The notes beneath the pieces are model-generated. The model was given only the letters and a program-made list of their open reading frames with translations, was not told the origin of the DNA and did no database searches. A DNA stretch of 64,000 nt from Ruminococcus sp. (GTDB lineage Bacteria; Bacillota; Clostridia; Oscillospirales; Acutalibacteraceae), in assembly GCA_017416065.1 (NCBI GenBank), contig JAFQDM010000011.1, positions 1 through 64,000 of the forward strand. The letters run 5' to 3'. This document shows, in pieces, positions 37,437-45,684 of the stretch (positions are counted from its first letter, which is position 1; every line of letters starts with the position of its first letter). Made by a program: the position numbers and the translations under genes.

Positions 37437-38330
37437 TTACAAGTGCTCTCCTTGGCATATATCTCTGTCATAGAATGCGTTATTGATATCTTTCAGCAGT
37501 TTGATTTTGTCAGCAGACCACATAGGGGCAATCAGCTTGCTTTTATCTGCATCTCCTGTTAATCTGTGGATTACAACGTTAGCTGGTAAAAGTCGTATGC
37601 AGTCGCAAAGAATATCAATATATTCTTCCTTTTCCAATAATCTGAAGGTGTTTTTTTCGTATAGCTTTGCAATGTCTGTTCCTTTTTGTATATAAAGCAT
37701 ATGGAATTTAATTCCATCAGACATTCTTCCTGCAAATTCGGCGGATCTGAGCATATCATTTTTTGTTTCAAAGGGTAATCCTAAGATCAGATGTGTAATT
37801 ACCTTAATTCCTGCGTTTTTTAAAAGTTTTGCAGCATTTTCGTACACAGGGAGTGGGTATCCTCGTCGTATAAACTGTGCTGATTGCTCGTGTATTGTTT
37901 GCAGTCCCAGTTCGACCCACACAGGCTTGATGCGGTTAAGCTCCGACAACACGCTGATTGTTTCATCTGAAAGACAATCGGGGCGCGTTGCAATTGACAA
38001 GACAGCTATATCATCTCTGCATACAACAGGATAGTACAGAGCTTTGATCCTTTCGGCACTTGCGTAGGTGTTGGTAAAGCTCTGAAAGTAAGCTATATAT
38101 TTGCCTGAAACAGATGGGACTGTACGCTTACTGAACTCAATCTGTTCGTTTATTGACAGCTTACTGTCGGCGGCAAACTCACCTGAGCCCTCCTCACTGC
38201 AGAATATACAGCCATTAGTACCACAGGTTCCGTCTCGATTCGGACACGTCATACCGCTTGTCAGCAGAAGCTTGTATAGCTTTTCCCCGTATTCTTTTTT
38301 TAAGTAGTCTGATAATTTATTGTAATACAT
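37437..38330 (-). CDS. TIGR01212 family radical SAM protein (YhcC-like)
   Basis: 297 residues. TCPNRDGTCGTNGCIFCSEEG (spaced Cys at the N-terminus) is the atypical radical-SAM cluster of the TIGR01212 family; GIKVITHLILGLPFET and IKFHMLYIQKGT are further family segments. Function unknown. A GAAGTGATCAA Shine-Dalgarno precedes ATG 38330, and the promoter at 38354-38382 diverges from the next gene. Confidence 0.9.
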   Translation of the reverse strand: MYYNKLSDYLKKEYGEKLYKLLLTSGMTCPNRDGTCGTNGCIFCSEEGSGEFAADSKLSINEQIEFSKRTVPSVSGKYIAYFQSFTNTYASAERIKALYYPVVCRDDIAVLSIATRPDCLSDETISVLSELNRIKPVWVELGLQTIHEQSAQFIRRGYPLPVYENAAKLLKNAGIKVITHLILGLPFETKNDMLRSAEFAGRMSDGIKFHMLYIQKGTDIAKLYEKNTFRLLEKEEYIDILCDCIRLLPANVVIHRLTGDADKSKLIAPMWSADKIKLLKDINNAFYDRDICQGEHL

Positions 38331-38353
38331 TTGATCACTTCGTTTCTTTAAAA

Positions 38354-38382
38354 ATTATAATATATTTTTTTACGTCAATCAA
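38354..38382 (-). promoter_or_regulatory. sigma-A promoter for the TIGR01212 gene
   Basis: On the minus strand: TTGATT (38382-38377), 17 bp, TATAAT (38359-38354). Its -35 is 6 bp from the -35 of the divergent promoter at 38388. Confidence 0.7.
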
Positions 38383-38387
38383 TATTA

Positions 38388-38416
38388 TTGAAAAAATAGA
38401 TAATTTGTTGTAAAAT
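38388..38416 (+). promoter_or_regulatory. sigma-A promoter for the binding-lipoprotein gene
   Basis: TTGAAA at 38388-38393, 17 bp, TAAAAT at 38411-38416. Confidence 0.7.
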
Positions 38417-38446
38417 GAAAATATACTTTGCGTGGAGGAAATGAAA

Positions 38447-39670
38447 ATGAAAAGGTCTATATCTTTATTTCTTGTTCTGATTTTTTTAATATCTGCATTT
38501 TTTTGTGGGTGTAAGAAAAATGGTAATAAGAATGATTATGCAGTAACTAATGACGGAATAATAAATGTGGGTGTGCTTTTGCCGCTTTCGGGCGAAGCTG
38601 AAAATATTGGAGATAAGATTTCAGATGGACTGAATTATGCGTACAAACTTGCTCCCGGAGTAAATATCAATAACGATAAAAAGCATTTGATCAACCTTAT
38701 TTATGAGGACATTAATGAAGGTGTTGAGGATGCGTGTGAAAAGTTCAAGGGCAGCAATGTGTCTGCTGTAATATGCTATTCATCTACATCTGAGATTACT
38801 GACAAGATAGTTTCTTCCTTCAAAAATGAATCCACAGCTCTTATATTTACTGATTGCAACAGCGATAGCGTTTTGAAGGCGGATAACGCTCTAACAATAG
38901 GCATTCCTTTTAGTTATCAGGCATCCGTTGCGTCATCTTATTTTATTGATAATGGTTTTAAGGTGGGTGCTGTAGTTTCTCCCGGTAACGATTATGGTAA
39001 AAATGCCTCAAAGTTATTTAAGGATACTTTCATTTCATCCGGAGGCACTTCGGTTTCTGAGTATAATTATAACTGCGAGGATGCAAATTTTAACGCTAAC
39101 ACAATCGCCGGTTCTGAGCTTGAATTCGTATTTCTTGTTGGCTCTGAGCAGGATACGGCAGAGTTGTATACTCAGCTGAAAACAGCAGGAGTGACTATCC
39201 CTGTTATGTTATCTGAAGTGCTTGATAAAACTGTAATAGAAGATAAAATGTTCGATGGTGCTGTGTATATCAGCAAATTCGAACAGGATGATAGCAATTA
39301 TATTGGTACAGACTTCATCAAATCTTATGCAAAAATGAATGATATGGCTTCAAGTGACATAACTACAGCTACTGCGTATGGATACGATGCATATATGATG
39401 CTGTATGGTGCGTTAATGAGTTTTAATTCGAATTCCAATTCCTTATCTTCAATTGGCAATACCGATAATTTTGAAAGCTCAGCACCTGTGCAAGTGTCTG
39501 CATCACAAGTCCTTGAAGCACTTAAAACAGCAGCACATATGGGTGTTACGGATTCAATCACATTTTCAGACAACGGTGCGGTAAATACAAAGTTCTTATA
39601 CTTGGGAACTGTGCAAAATTCAAACGCAATTATGCTGAATAAATATAATTATAACAATGAAGCTAACTGA
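38447..39670 (+). CDS. ABC-type substrate-binding lipoprotein (branched-chain amino acid/LivJ type)
   Basis: 407 residues. Signal peptide with a Cys pair (AFFCGCKK) suggests lipidation. The mature protein is a periplasmic-binding type I fold: INVGVLLPLSGEAENIGDKI, DINEGVEDACEKF and GYDAYMMLYGAL. Such proteins deliver amino acids or similar ligands to Liv-type ABC importers, but no permease or ATPase is nearby. ATG 38447 is 8 nt after GGAGG; ATG 38441 would be too close. Its 3' end overlaps the glycosylase gene by 14 bp. Confidence 0.85.
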   Translation: MKRSISLFLVLIFLISAFFCGCKKNGNKNDYAVTNDGIINVGVLLPLSGEAENIGDKISDGLNYAYKLAPGVNINNDKKHLINLIYEDINEGVEDACEKFKGSNVSAVICYSSTSEITDKIVSSFKNESTALIFTDCNSDSVLKADNALTIGIPFSYQASVASSYFIDNGFKVGAVVSPGNDYGKNASKLFKDTFISSGGTSVSEYNYNCEDANFNANTIAGSELEFVFLVGSEQDTAELYTQLKTAGVTIPVMLSEVLDKTVIEDKMFDGAVYISKFEQDDSNYIGTDFIKSYAKMNDMASSDITTATAYGYDAYMMLYGALMSFNSNSNSLSSIGNTDNFESSAPVQVSASQVLEALKTAAHMGVTDSITFSDNGAVNTKFLYLGTVQNSNAIMLNKYNYNNEAN

Positions 39671-40169
39671 TCTACATATTTTACAAATGTCCGCTTTAGA
39701 ACTTGCGCCGTATCTGCTCGGAAAACTATTGTGTGTGTCAGATGATGTTCGAGGTGTTGTAAAATCCAGAATCACCGAAACAGAGGCTTATTTTGGAGAA
39801 GAAGATACAGCATGCCATGCTCATAAGGGGAAAACTCCCAGAACAGAAGTGCTGTATGAAAAGGGCGGGATTGCATACGTTTATTTGTGCTATGGAATTC
39901 ATAGCCTTATGAATGTTATTTCGGGGCCCGAAGGTCATCCTGAAGGGGTCTTGATCAGAGGTGTTGAAGGTTTCAACGGACCCGGAAAACTAACGAAATA
40001 TCTTGGTATTGACCGAAGCTTCAACAAAGAAGATTTGATTACATCAAACAGAATCTGGATCGAGGATGATAGCTTTGTCCCGGATGTTATCCACACATCT
40101 CCCAGGATTGGCATTGGCTACGCTACAAAAGAATATATTGACAAACCTTGGAGGTTCTTTCTGAAATAA
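39657..40169 (+). CDS. DNA-3-methyladenine glycosylase (AAG/MPG family)
   Basis: 170 residues, compact member of the alkyladenine glycosylase family that removes 3-methyladenine and related lesions. Motifs: LGKLLC, RITETEAYFGEEDTACHA with the catalytic Glu, YLCYGIHSLMNVISG, VLIRGVE, GPGKLTKYLGI and the C-terminal RIGIGYATKE. It starts inside the end of the lipoprotein gene (14-bp overlap), an odd partnership between a transporter protein and a repair enzyme. Confidence 0.95.
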   Translation: MKLTDLHILQMSALELAPYLLGKLLCVSDDVRGVVKSRITETEAYFGEEDTACHAHKGKTPRTEVLYEKGGIAYVYLCYGIHSLMNVISGPEGHPEGVLIRGVEGFNGPGKLTKYLGIDRSFNKEDLITSNRIWIEDDSFVPDVIHTSPRIGIGYATKEYIDKPWRFFLK

Positions 40170-40171
40170 AA

Positions 40172-40208
40172 ATGCCTTGGTACGATTTGCACCAAGGCAC
40201 ATTTTTTA
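40172..40208. terminator. Bidirectional terminator between glycosylase and pflA
   Basis: TGCCTTGGT and ACCAAGGCA form a perfect 9-bp stem with a 9-nt loop, flanked by A-run and T-run so that it serves both converging genes. Confidence 0.9.
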
Positions 40209-40916
40209 TACATTCAACAAGGAGTTTAACTTATCAATTGTTGATTTGTCGGGAGTGGGATATTTTTCAAACGGAAATTCAATCCCTAAATTATCATACT
40301 TTACCTTGCAGATTTTTTTGAAGGGTAAAAGTTCGATCTTTTCAACACATTTGAACGGAGAGACAAGCTCCCGAAGCTTTAAGATGTTTTCTTCTGTATC
40401 GTTCAGGGTAGGAATGATGACTTGCCTGATTGTAATGGGAATAGAAGCGCTTTCCAGGTAACTGAGAAATTTTAGCGGAGCATCGATAGAGCATCCAACG
40501 TATTTTCTGTAATCTTCATCATTAGTATATTTGATATCAAGGAGAACCCTGTCTGTGTGCTTAAGCATATCTTGAATTCTGTCGTTAAGAATTCCTCCTG
40601 ATGTATCAAGACAAGTATTGATTCCGTTTTTGTGGCAAAGCTCGAAGACGTCAGATACAAATTCAGGTTGCAAAAGGGGTTCTCCGCCAGAAATGGTTAT
40701 TCCGCCGTCTGATCCAAAATAAGACTTGAATCTTAAAGCTTTATCAACAAGTGCGTCTGATGATATTTCTTCTCCTTTGTTTACATCCCATGTGTCGGGA
40801 TTATGACAACAACCGCATCTGAGGTTGCATCCTTGAGCGAAAACTACAAAGCGGATCCCCGGTCCGTCAAGAGTACCCAAAGATTGGATGGAGTTAATAC
40901 GTCCGACCAAGCTCAT
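40206..40916 (-). CDS. pflA: Pyruvate formate-lyase activating enzyme
   Basis: 236 residues, radical-SAM enzyme that installs the glycyl radical on PflB. CNLRCGCCHNPDTW holds the CX3CX2C cluster, ITISGGEPLLQPEF the GGE SAM-binding motif. It lies 1 bp after pflB on the same strand, so expression depends on the pflB promoter and riboswitch. Confidence 0.96.
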   Translation of the reverse strand: MSLVGRINSIQSLGTLDGPGIRFVVFAQGCNLRCGCCHNPDTWDVNKGEEISSDALVDKALRFKSYFGSDGGITISGGEPLLQPEFVSDVFELCHKNGINTCLDTSGGILNDRIQDMLKHTDRVLLDIKYTNDEDYRKYVGCSIDAPLKFLSYLESASIPITIRQVIIPTLNDTEENILKLRELVSPFKCVEKIELLPFKKICKVKYDNLGIEFPFEKYPTPDKSTIDKLNSLLNV

Positions 40917-40917
40917 T

Positions 40918-43149
40918 TTACATTGCCTCGTGGAAGGTTCTGCTTATAACTTCTCGCTGCTGCTCGCGGGAGAGTTTGTTGAAGTTTACAGCGTAACCGG
41001 AAACACGGATAGTCAGATTGGGATAAGCCTCGGGGTCTTCGTAGGCCTTCATAAGAGTTTCTCTGTTGAGTACGTTAATGTTGATGTGATGAGCCATTTT
41101 TGAGAAGTATCCGTCAAGAATTCCAACAAGATTTGACAATCTGTCATCTTCGCTTCTGCCCAGGGCATCAGGAGTTATGGAGAAAGTGTTTGATATACCG
41201 TCACGGCAGTCGTCGTAGCTGATTTTTGCAACTGAATTAAGAGATGCCAGAGCTCCGTTTTCTTCTCTGTTATGCATTGGATTGGCTCCGGGTGCAAAAG
41301 GCTCGGATGCTTTTCTGCCATCAGGTGTGGCGCCTGTGTTCTTTCCGTACATAACGTTTGAGGTAATGGTGAGGACGGAAAGGGTGTGTATTGCATCGCG
41401 ATATGCAGGAGTTTTTCTGAGCTCTGTAATCATCAGATGTGTCATATCCTTAGCGATAAGGTCCACTCTGTCGTCATCGTTGCCGTATTTGGGGAAATCT
41501 CCCGTAGTTTCAAAGTCTGTTATGAAGCCGTCTTCATTTGTGACGGGCTTTACATCAGCAAATTTTATTGCAGATAAAGAGTCGGCAACAACAGAGAGGC
41601 CTGCAATTCCAAAGGCCATAAATCTGTCCACGTATGTATCGTGTAAAGCCATCTGAGTTTTTTCGTATGCATACTTGTCGTGCATATAGTGGATCACATT
41701 CATTGTATTTACATACAGATTTGCCATCCATTCGATATATGTGGTAAAACGCTCCATAACCTTTGTGTAGTCAAGCTTATCTGTATTCATTACAGGCATC
41801 TGAGGTCCGATGTGTATGTTGCTTGTTGCATCATAGCCACCGTTGAGTGCAATGAGAAGAAGCTTTGCAAGGTTGCAACGTGCACCGAAGAACTGCATCT
41901 GTTTGCCGACCTTCATTGCAGAAACACAGCAAGCAATTGCGTAGTCGTCACCGTAAATTGGACGCATCATGTCGTCGTTTTCATACTGAATGGAGTCTGT
42001 ATCACAAGATACCTTTGCACAGAATTTTTTGAATCCTGAGGGCAGGGAAGTAGACCAAAGAACAGTCAGGTTGGGCTCTGGAGAGGAACCCAGAGTGTAA
42101 AGGGTGTTAAGAATTCGGAAACTGGATTTTGTAACCAATGTTCTGCCGTCTTCACTCATACCACCAACTGCTTCGGTGATCCACATAGGATCTCCGCCAA
42201 AAAGCTCGTTGTACTCAGGAGTTCTGAGGTGTCTTGCAAGACGAAGCTTGATTACAAAATCATCAATAAGCTCCTGAGCAGTTTCTTCTGTAAGTATGCC
42301 GTTTGCAATATCCCTTTCAATATAAATATCAAAGAAGGTGGACACTCTGCCCAAAGACATTGCAGCGCCGTTTTGCTCTTTGATAGCTCCGAGATAAGCA
42401 AAGTAAGTCCACTGAATTGCTTCTCGTGTGTTTTTAGCAGGCTGAGAAATATCGCATCCGTACATAGCAGCCATCTGCTTCATAAATCCAAGGAAGTTGA
42501 TCTGTTGGAAAAGCTCTTCGTCAAGTCTTATTTGCTCTGTGTTAAAGTTTGATTTTGCAAGTGCTGCTTTGTCTTTTTTCTTTTCTTCAATAAGTCTGTC
42601 AACTCCGTAGAGTGCTACTCTGCGGTAGTCACCGATGATTCTTCCTCTGCCGTATGCATCGGGCAAACCTGTGATAACATGGCACTTTCTTGCAAGACGC
42701 ATTTCGTCTGTATATGCACGGAAAACACCATCGTTATGGGTTGTTCTGTATTGGAATTCATCCTCGATCTTATCACTGAGCTTGTATCCGTATGCTTCAC
42801 AAGCCTGTCTTGCCATTCTGATTCCGCCGAAAGGATTTACTCCTCTTTTAAGAGGGCGGTTTGTCTGCAGGCCAACAATGAGTTCGTTTGATTTATCTAT
42901 ATATCCCGGTGCGTAGCTGTTAAGAGAAGAAACGGTTGTTGTGTCAATATCAAGCACACCGCCGTACTGACGTTCAAGGGTAAAGAGAGTTTCAACTTTT
43001 TTCATGAGATCACGGGTTCTGGGGGTTGCCTGTGCAAGAAAGCTCTCATCGCCTGTGTATTCTTTGTAGTTGTTCTGGATAAAATCTCTTACGTTGATTT
43101 CATCCTGCCATTTTCCGGCATTAAAGCCGTTCCAGTTTTCGTGTTTCAT
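40918..43149 (-). CDS. pflB: Formate C-acetyltransferase (pyruvate formate-lyase)
   Basis: 743 residues. It converts pyruvate and CoA to acetyl-CoA and formate in anaerobic fermentation. IACCVSAMK carries the catalytic adjacent cysteines and the C-terminal RVSGYAV contains the glycyl-radical Gly. The N-terminus [19 protein letters not shown] is typical. ATG 43149 follows AAAGGAGAA; the frame is open to 43269 but that stretch encodes the riboswitch. The formate produced can feed one-carbon metabolism, which explains ZTP control. Confidence 0.97.
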   Translation of the reverse strand: MKHENWNGFNAGKWQDEINVRDFIQNNYKEYTGDESFLAQATPRTRDLMKKVETLFTLERQYGGVLDIDTTTVSSLNSYAPGYIDKSNELIVGLQTNRPLKRGVNPFGGIRMARQACEAYGYKLSDKIEDEFQYRTTHNDGVFRAYTDEMRLARKCHVITGLPDAYGRGRIIGDYRRVALYGVDRLIEEKKKDKAALAKSNFNTEQIRLDEELFQQINFLGFMKQMAAMYGCDISQPAKNTREAIQWTYFAYLGAIKEQNGAAMSLGRVSTFFDIYIERDIANGILTEETAQELIDDFVIKLRLARHLRTPEYNELFGGDPMWITEAVGGMSEDGRTLVTKSSFRILNTLYTLGSSPEPNLTVLWSTSLPSGFKKFCAKVSCDTDSIQYENDDMMRPIYGDDYAIACCVSAMKVGKQMQFFGARCNLAKLLLIALNGGYDATSNIHIGPQMPVMNTDKLDYTKVMERFTTYIEWMANLYVNTMNVIHYMHDKYAYEKTQMALHDTYVDRFMAFGIAGLSVVADSLSAIKFADVKPVTNEDGFITDFETTGDFPKYGNDDDRVDLIAKDMTHLMITELRKTPAYRDAIHTLSVLTITSNVMYGKNTGATPDGRKASEPFAPGANPMHNREENGALASLNSVAKISYDDCRDGISNTFSITPDALGRSEDDRLSNLVGILDGYFSKMAHHININVLNRETLMKAYEDPEAYPNLTIRVSGYAVNFNKLSREQQREVISRTFHEAM

Positions 43150-43184
43150 ATTGCATTTCTCCTTTGTGTGTACTGTTTTGCAAT

Positions 43185-43289
43185 AAAAAAGGGCAAAACA
43201 GCTATAATAACTGCTTTGCCCAGACGGTCGGCTGATATGGTCTATACATTCCCTTGCGGTGCTCCGCAACTCCGTCAGTTATGTATAAC
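43185..43289 (-). promoter_or_regulatory. ZTP (pfl-motif) riboswitch with terminator platform upstream of pflB
   Basis: On the minus strand (43289 downwards): P1 arms TATACAT/ATGTATA enclose AACTGACGGA, a P2 hairpin TTGCGG-AGCA-CCGCAA and GGGA; after a linker comes CCGACCGTCTGGGC, in which CCGTC can pair with GACGG as the pseudoknot. This is the conserved layout of the ZTP/pfl riboswitch. GGGC then starts a terminator stem (43221-43191) followed by TTTTTT (43190-43185). ZTP or ZMP binding would hold the CTGGGC strand and prevent termination, raising pflB-pflA when 10-formyl-THF is low. Confidence 0.92.
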
Positions 43290-43297
43290 CTACTATT

Positions 43298-43326
43298 ATA
43301 TTACTTTATTTCACTTTTAAAGTCAA
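43298..43326 (-). promoter_or_regulatory. sigma-A promoter of pflB-pflA
   Basis: On the minus strand TTGACT (43326-43321), 17 bp, TAATAT (43303-43298); transcription would begin right at the riboswitch P1 stem. Confidence 0.75.
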
Positions 43327-43434
43327 CTAAAAAAGAATAGAAAAACAGTAATAATTCTTAAAATTAATTGTCGATTTTGTCAAAAAGTGTTTTGCTTTAT
43401 TAAACTATGAGGTGAGTTTATGATTATATTCATC

Positions 43435-43463
43435 TTGACTTTTTATTGATAAATTAGTACAAT
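43435..43463 (+). promoter_or_regulatory. sigma-A promoter of tRNA-Ser(CGA)
   Basis: TTGACT at 43435-43440, 17 bp, TACAAT at 43458-43463. Confidence 0.8.
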
Positions 43464-43482
43464 ATTAAGAAACTACAAGAAT

Positions 43483-43570
43483 GGAGAGTTGTCCGAGTGG
43501 TCGAAGGTGCAGCACTCGAAATGCTGTGTCCCGAAAGGGACCTAGGGTTCGAATCCCTAACTCTCCGCCA
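43483..43570 (+). tRNA. tRNA-Ser(CGA)
   Basis: Acceptor GGAGAGT pairs with ACTCTCC, discriminator G, encoded CCA. Long variable arm (GTCCC..GGGAC) of a class II tRNA; T arm GGGTTCGAATCCC. The anticodon stem CAGCA/TGCTG holds loop CTCGAAA, anticodon CGA at 43517-43519, reading UCG. No terminator is seen between it and the CHAP-dockerin gene 68 bp downstream. Confidence 0.96.
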
Positions 43571-43637
43571 GAAAAGACGGCAGGTTTTACTTGTCGTCTT
43601 TTATCCTTTAAAACAATATTTGCTTTTTGGAGTAGTT

Positions 43638-44567
43638 ATGATGAAAAATGTGATCATACGTATATTTTCTTTAGTCATATCAATTGCTGTTCTGTATGCA
43701 TCAACATATACTGTTTTGAGCAGCGATGAATATAAAAACATTCACGTTAATACCGGTGACCAGGCATCGGATATAATTAACATAGCAAAAACACAGATCG
43801 GATTCAGGGAAGGGGAGAACAACGATACAAAATACGGCACCTGGTATGGATTGCCGAACCAGCCTTGGTGTGCTATGTTTGTCAGTTGGTGTGCACGTCA
43901 GGCGAATGTTCCCCTTGATGTACTTGAAAACTGCGCTATTGCGGCACCTGATCCGGGTTATTTCAACATTCGTTATTTTGACGGCGAAGTGTATACACCC
44001 GAGCAGGGAGATCTGTTTTTTACTAAAAACTTTACACACGTAGGTCTTGTTGATTATTCTGATGGAGAATATTTCTACACGGTTGAAGGCAACACTAATG
44101 ATTCGGGCAGTGACCAAGGAATTGGAGTTTTTGCTTTGAAACGTGTAACAAATGATTACTATTTTGGCGTACCTGATTACAACTATCGTTCGCAAAAGCA
44201 TATGTGTAATAAAGCGGTATTTGTTGCTACGTCTGACGAGCATCCTCATTATGCAGATTACATATGCTCATATTGCGGAATAACCCACACAGATGATTCT
44301 GTGATTGGATACGAATCTGACTGTGTTCTCTGCAGATCTTCAGTCCCTATGCTCCTTGGGGATGCTAACGCTGACAGAAATGTAAATGTTAAAGATGCCA
44401 CATATATACAAAAATATCTTGCTGAGCTTGCGGACATACCTGATGATATGTTTATGATTTGCGATGCCGATACAGACAACGTTATTACCGTTAAGGATTC
44501 CACGGTTATTCGCAAATATATCGCAGGAATAGTGGTTAATACACCTGTCGGCGAGCCTCTTATATGA
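43638..44567 (+). CDS. Secreted CHAP-domain protein with C-terminal type I dockerin
   Basis: 309 residues. Signal peptide (IIRIFSLVISIAVLYASTY), a CHAP amidase/peptidase domain with catalytic Cys in QPWCAMFVSWCARQA (about residue 78) and His in FTHVGLVDY, then a four-Cys linker (CSYC..CVLC, possible zinc or disulfide site), and a dockerin (about 240-300) with two Ca-binding repeats DANADRNVNVKDATYIQKY and DADTDNVITVKDSTVIRKY. CHAP domains cleave peptidoglycan; the dockerin would dock it to a scaffoldin cohesin at the cell surface. ATG 43641 is an equally good start. Confidence 0.88.
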   Translation: MMKNVIIRIFSLVISIAVLYASTYTVLSSDEYKNIHVNTGDQASDIINIAKTQIGFREGENNDTKYGTWYGLPNQPWCAMFVSWCARQANVPLDVLENCAIAAPDPGYFNIRYFDGEVYTPEQGDLFFTKNFTHVGLVDYSDGEYFYTVEGNTNDSGSDQGIGVFALKRVTNDYYFGVPDYNYRSQKHMCNKAVFVATSDEHPHYADYICSYCGITHTDDSVIGYESDCVLCRSSVPMLLGDANADRNVNVKDATYIQKYLAELADIPDDMFMICDADTDNVITVKDSTVIRKYIAGIVVNTPVGEPLI

Positions 44568-44573
44568 TTTTTT

Positions 44574-44608
44574 AAGCCTTTGTATTTTTGCAGGGGCTTA
44601 TTTTTTTG
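44574..44608 (+). terminator. Terminator after CHAP-dockerin gene
   Basis: AAGCCTTTG pairs with CAGGGGCTT (two U-G pairs), loop TATTTTTG, followed by seven T. Confidence 0.75.
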
Positions 44609-44637
44609 AATTTCTTTAAAAATGTACGTATTTGCTA

Positions 44638-44665
44638 TTGAAATTCTGCCATATATATGTATAAT
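44638..44665 (+). promoter_or_regulatory. sigma-A promoter for the dockerin-tail gene
   Basis: TTGAAA at 44638-44643, 16 bp, TATAAT at 44660-44665, about 45 bp before ATG 44710. Confidence 0.7.
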
Positions 44666-44709
44666 ATATTATGTATTGGTGAAATAGTTTTTTGGGGAGG
44701 CTTGACCAT

Positions 44710-45597
44710 ATGCTTAAGAAAATTACAGCAGTTTTGCTCTCGGTTGTTATTGTTATTACTTTTTCCTTAACAACCTTTGCTCTTGAAAACGACGAGCTGG
44801 AGATCCTGCCAAATTATAAAACCGGAGACGTTAACCTGGATTCCTTCGTTAACGTTAAGGATTCTACTACGATCCAGAAGCATTTAGCCTCGCTTATTGT
44901 TTTAGAAGAGCTTCAGCTTTTACTCGCTGATGTGAATTACGATGATTCGGTAAACATTAAGGATGCTACCTTTATTCAAAAAATGATTGCAGGGCTTGTT
45001 GAGCCTATGGATCCTCCTGACAATGAGCCTGACTCATCAGCTTCAGCTTCTACAGAAGTAACAGAGTCCACAGCTGCTTCCACTTCTGCAAACGTAACCG
45101 AATCAACTGATCCTACGGAGTCAACATCTGCTAACTCAGAAACCAAACCTTCAAAGCCTGAAGAACCCTCTGAGAAAGACCCTACTGAAAATACAACTGC
45201 TGAGGATAACTCCGAGGCTACACAGCCTACAGATAAAACAGAAGCTACAGATGCCACAGAGGTAACTAAGCCCACAGATGAGGCTCCCTCTGTTCCCGAG
45301 GGTTCAAAAGATCCTACAGAGCCCACTACTACAGAACCCGAGCTTGACCCCACAGATGCAACTAAACCAAGTGGTGATGACCCTACTGACTCAACTCAGA
45401 ATACGGATCCTACGGAAGCAACTGACCCTTCTGATTCCACTCAGAACACAGAGTCAACAGAAAACACTGATCCTACAGAGGAATCCACTTCCGATTTCAC
45501 CGAATCACAGCCTACCGAGAAGCCCACAGAGGCAACTCAGCCTACAACAAGGGATCCCAACAAGCCCATAGAGCTTCCTTTTGTTCCTGCAAAATAA
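44710..45597 (+). CDS. Secreted dockerin protein with acidic Thr/Pro tail and ELPFVP C-terminus
   Basis: 295 residues. Signal peptide (LKKITAVLLSVVIVITFSLT, cleavage near ALEN), then a type I dockerin with repeats GDVNLDSFVNVKDSTTIQKH and ADVNYDDSVNIKDATFIQKM (about residues 35-95). The remaining 190 residues are a low-complexity tail of Asp-Pro-Thr-Glu-type repeats, typical of extended, possibly glycosylated linkers, with no catalytic domain. It ends TRDPNKPIELPFVPAK, a motif shared with the small peptide at 49345. GGGGAGG precedes ATG 44710. Role unknown; it may be a surface adaptor presenting its C-terminal motif. Confidence 0.85.
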   Translation: MLKKITAVLLSVVIVITFSLTTFALENDELEILPNYKTGDVNLDSFVNVKDSTTIQKHLASLIVLEELQLLLADVNYDDSVNIKDATFIQKMIAGLVEPMDPPDNEPDSSASASTEVTESTAASTSANVTESTDPTESTSANSETKPSKPEEPSEKDPTENTTAEDNSEATQPTDKTEATDATEVTKPTDEAPSVPEGSKDPTEPTTTEPELDPTDATKPSGDDPTDSTQNTDPTEATDPSDSTQNTESTENTDPTEESTSDFTESQPTEKPTEATQPTTRDPNKPIELPFVPAK

Positions 45598-45611
45598 TCT
45601 TTGTTAAACTT

Positions 45612-45651
45612 CAAAAGCAGTCAGAGCGAATTTTTACCCGGTCTGCTTTTG
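45612..45651 (+). other. Hairpin between dockerin gene and starch-binding gene
   Basis: Perfect 9-bp arms CAAAAGCAG/CTGCTTTTG with a 22-nt loop, no T-run after it. It may protect or separate messages rather than terminate. Confidence 0.5.
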
Positions 45652-45684
45652 TGGAATAAAAATATTTTTCAAGGAGGAAAAAAC

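Noticed and set aside
43150..43269. N-terminal extension of PflB by 40 residues
   Set aside because: The stretch encodes a riboswitch and its terminator; ATG 43149 has a proper Shine-Dalgarno and gives the normal PflB N-terminus.
37287..43570. Genomic island between two tRNA-Ser genes as attachment sites
   Set aside because: Shared tRNA 3' sequence is expected for isoacceptors; no integrase lies between and the enclosed genes are ordinary.
43497..43637. Open frames running through tRNA-Ser(CGA) into the CHAP gene
   Set aside because: The tRNA folds perfectly and the signal peptide begins only at 43638.
44976..45353. Antisense Ser/Val-rich open frame of 125 codons
   Set aside because: Shadow of the Thr/Glu/Pro-rich tail of the dockerin protein; low complexity in both directions.
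45612..45651. Terminator between the dockerin and starch-binding genes
   Set aside because: Good stem but no T-run after it, so I list it only as a hairpin.
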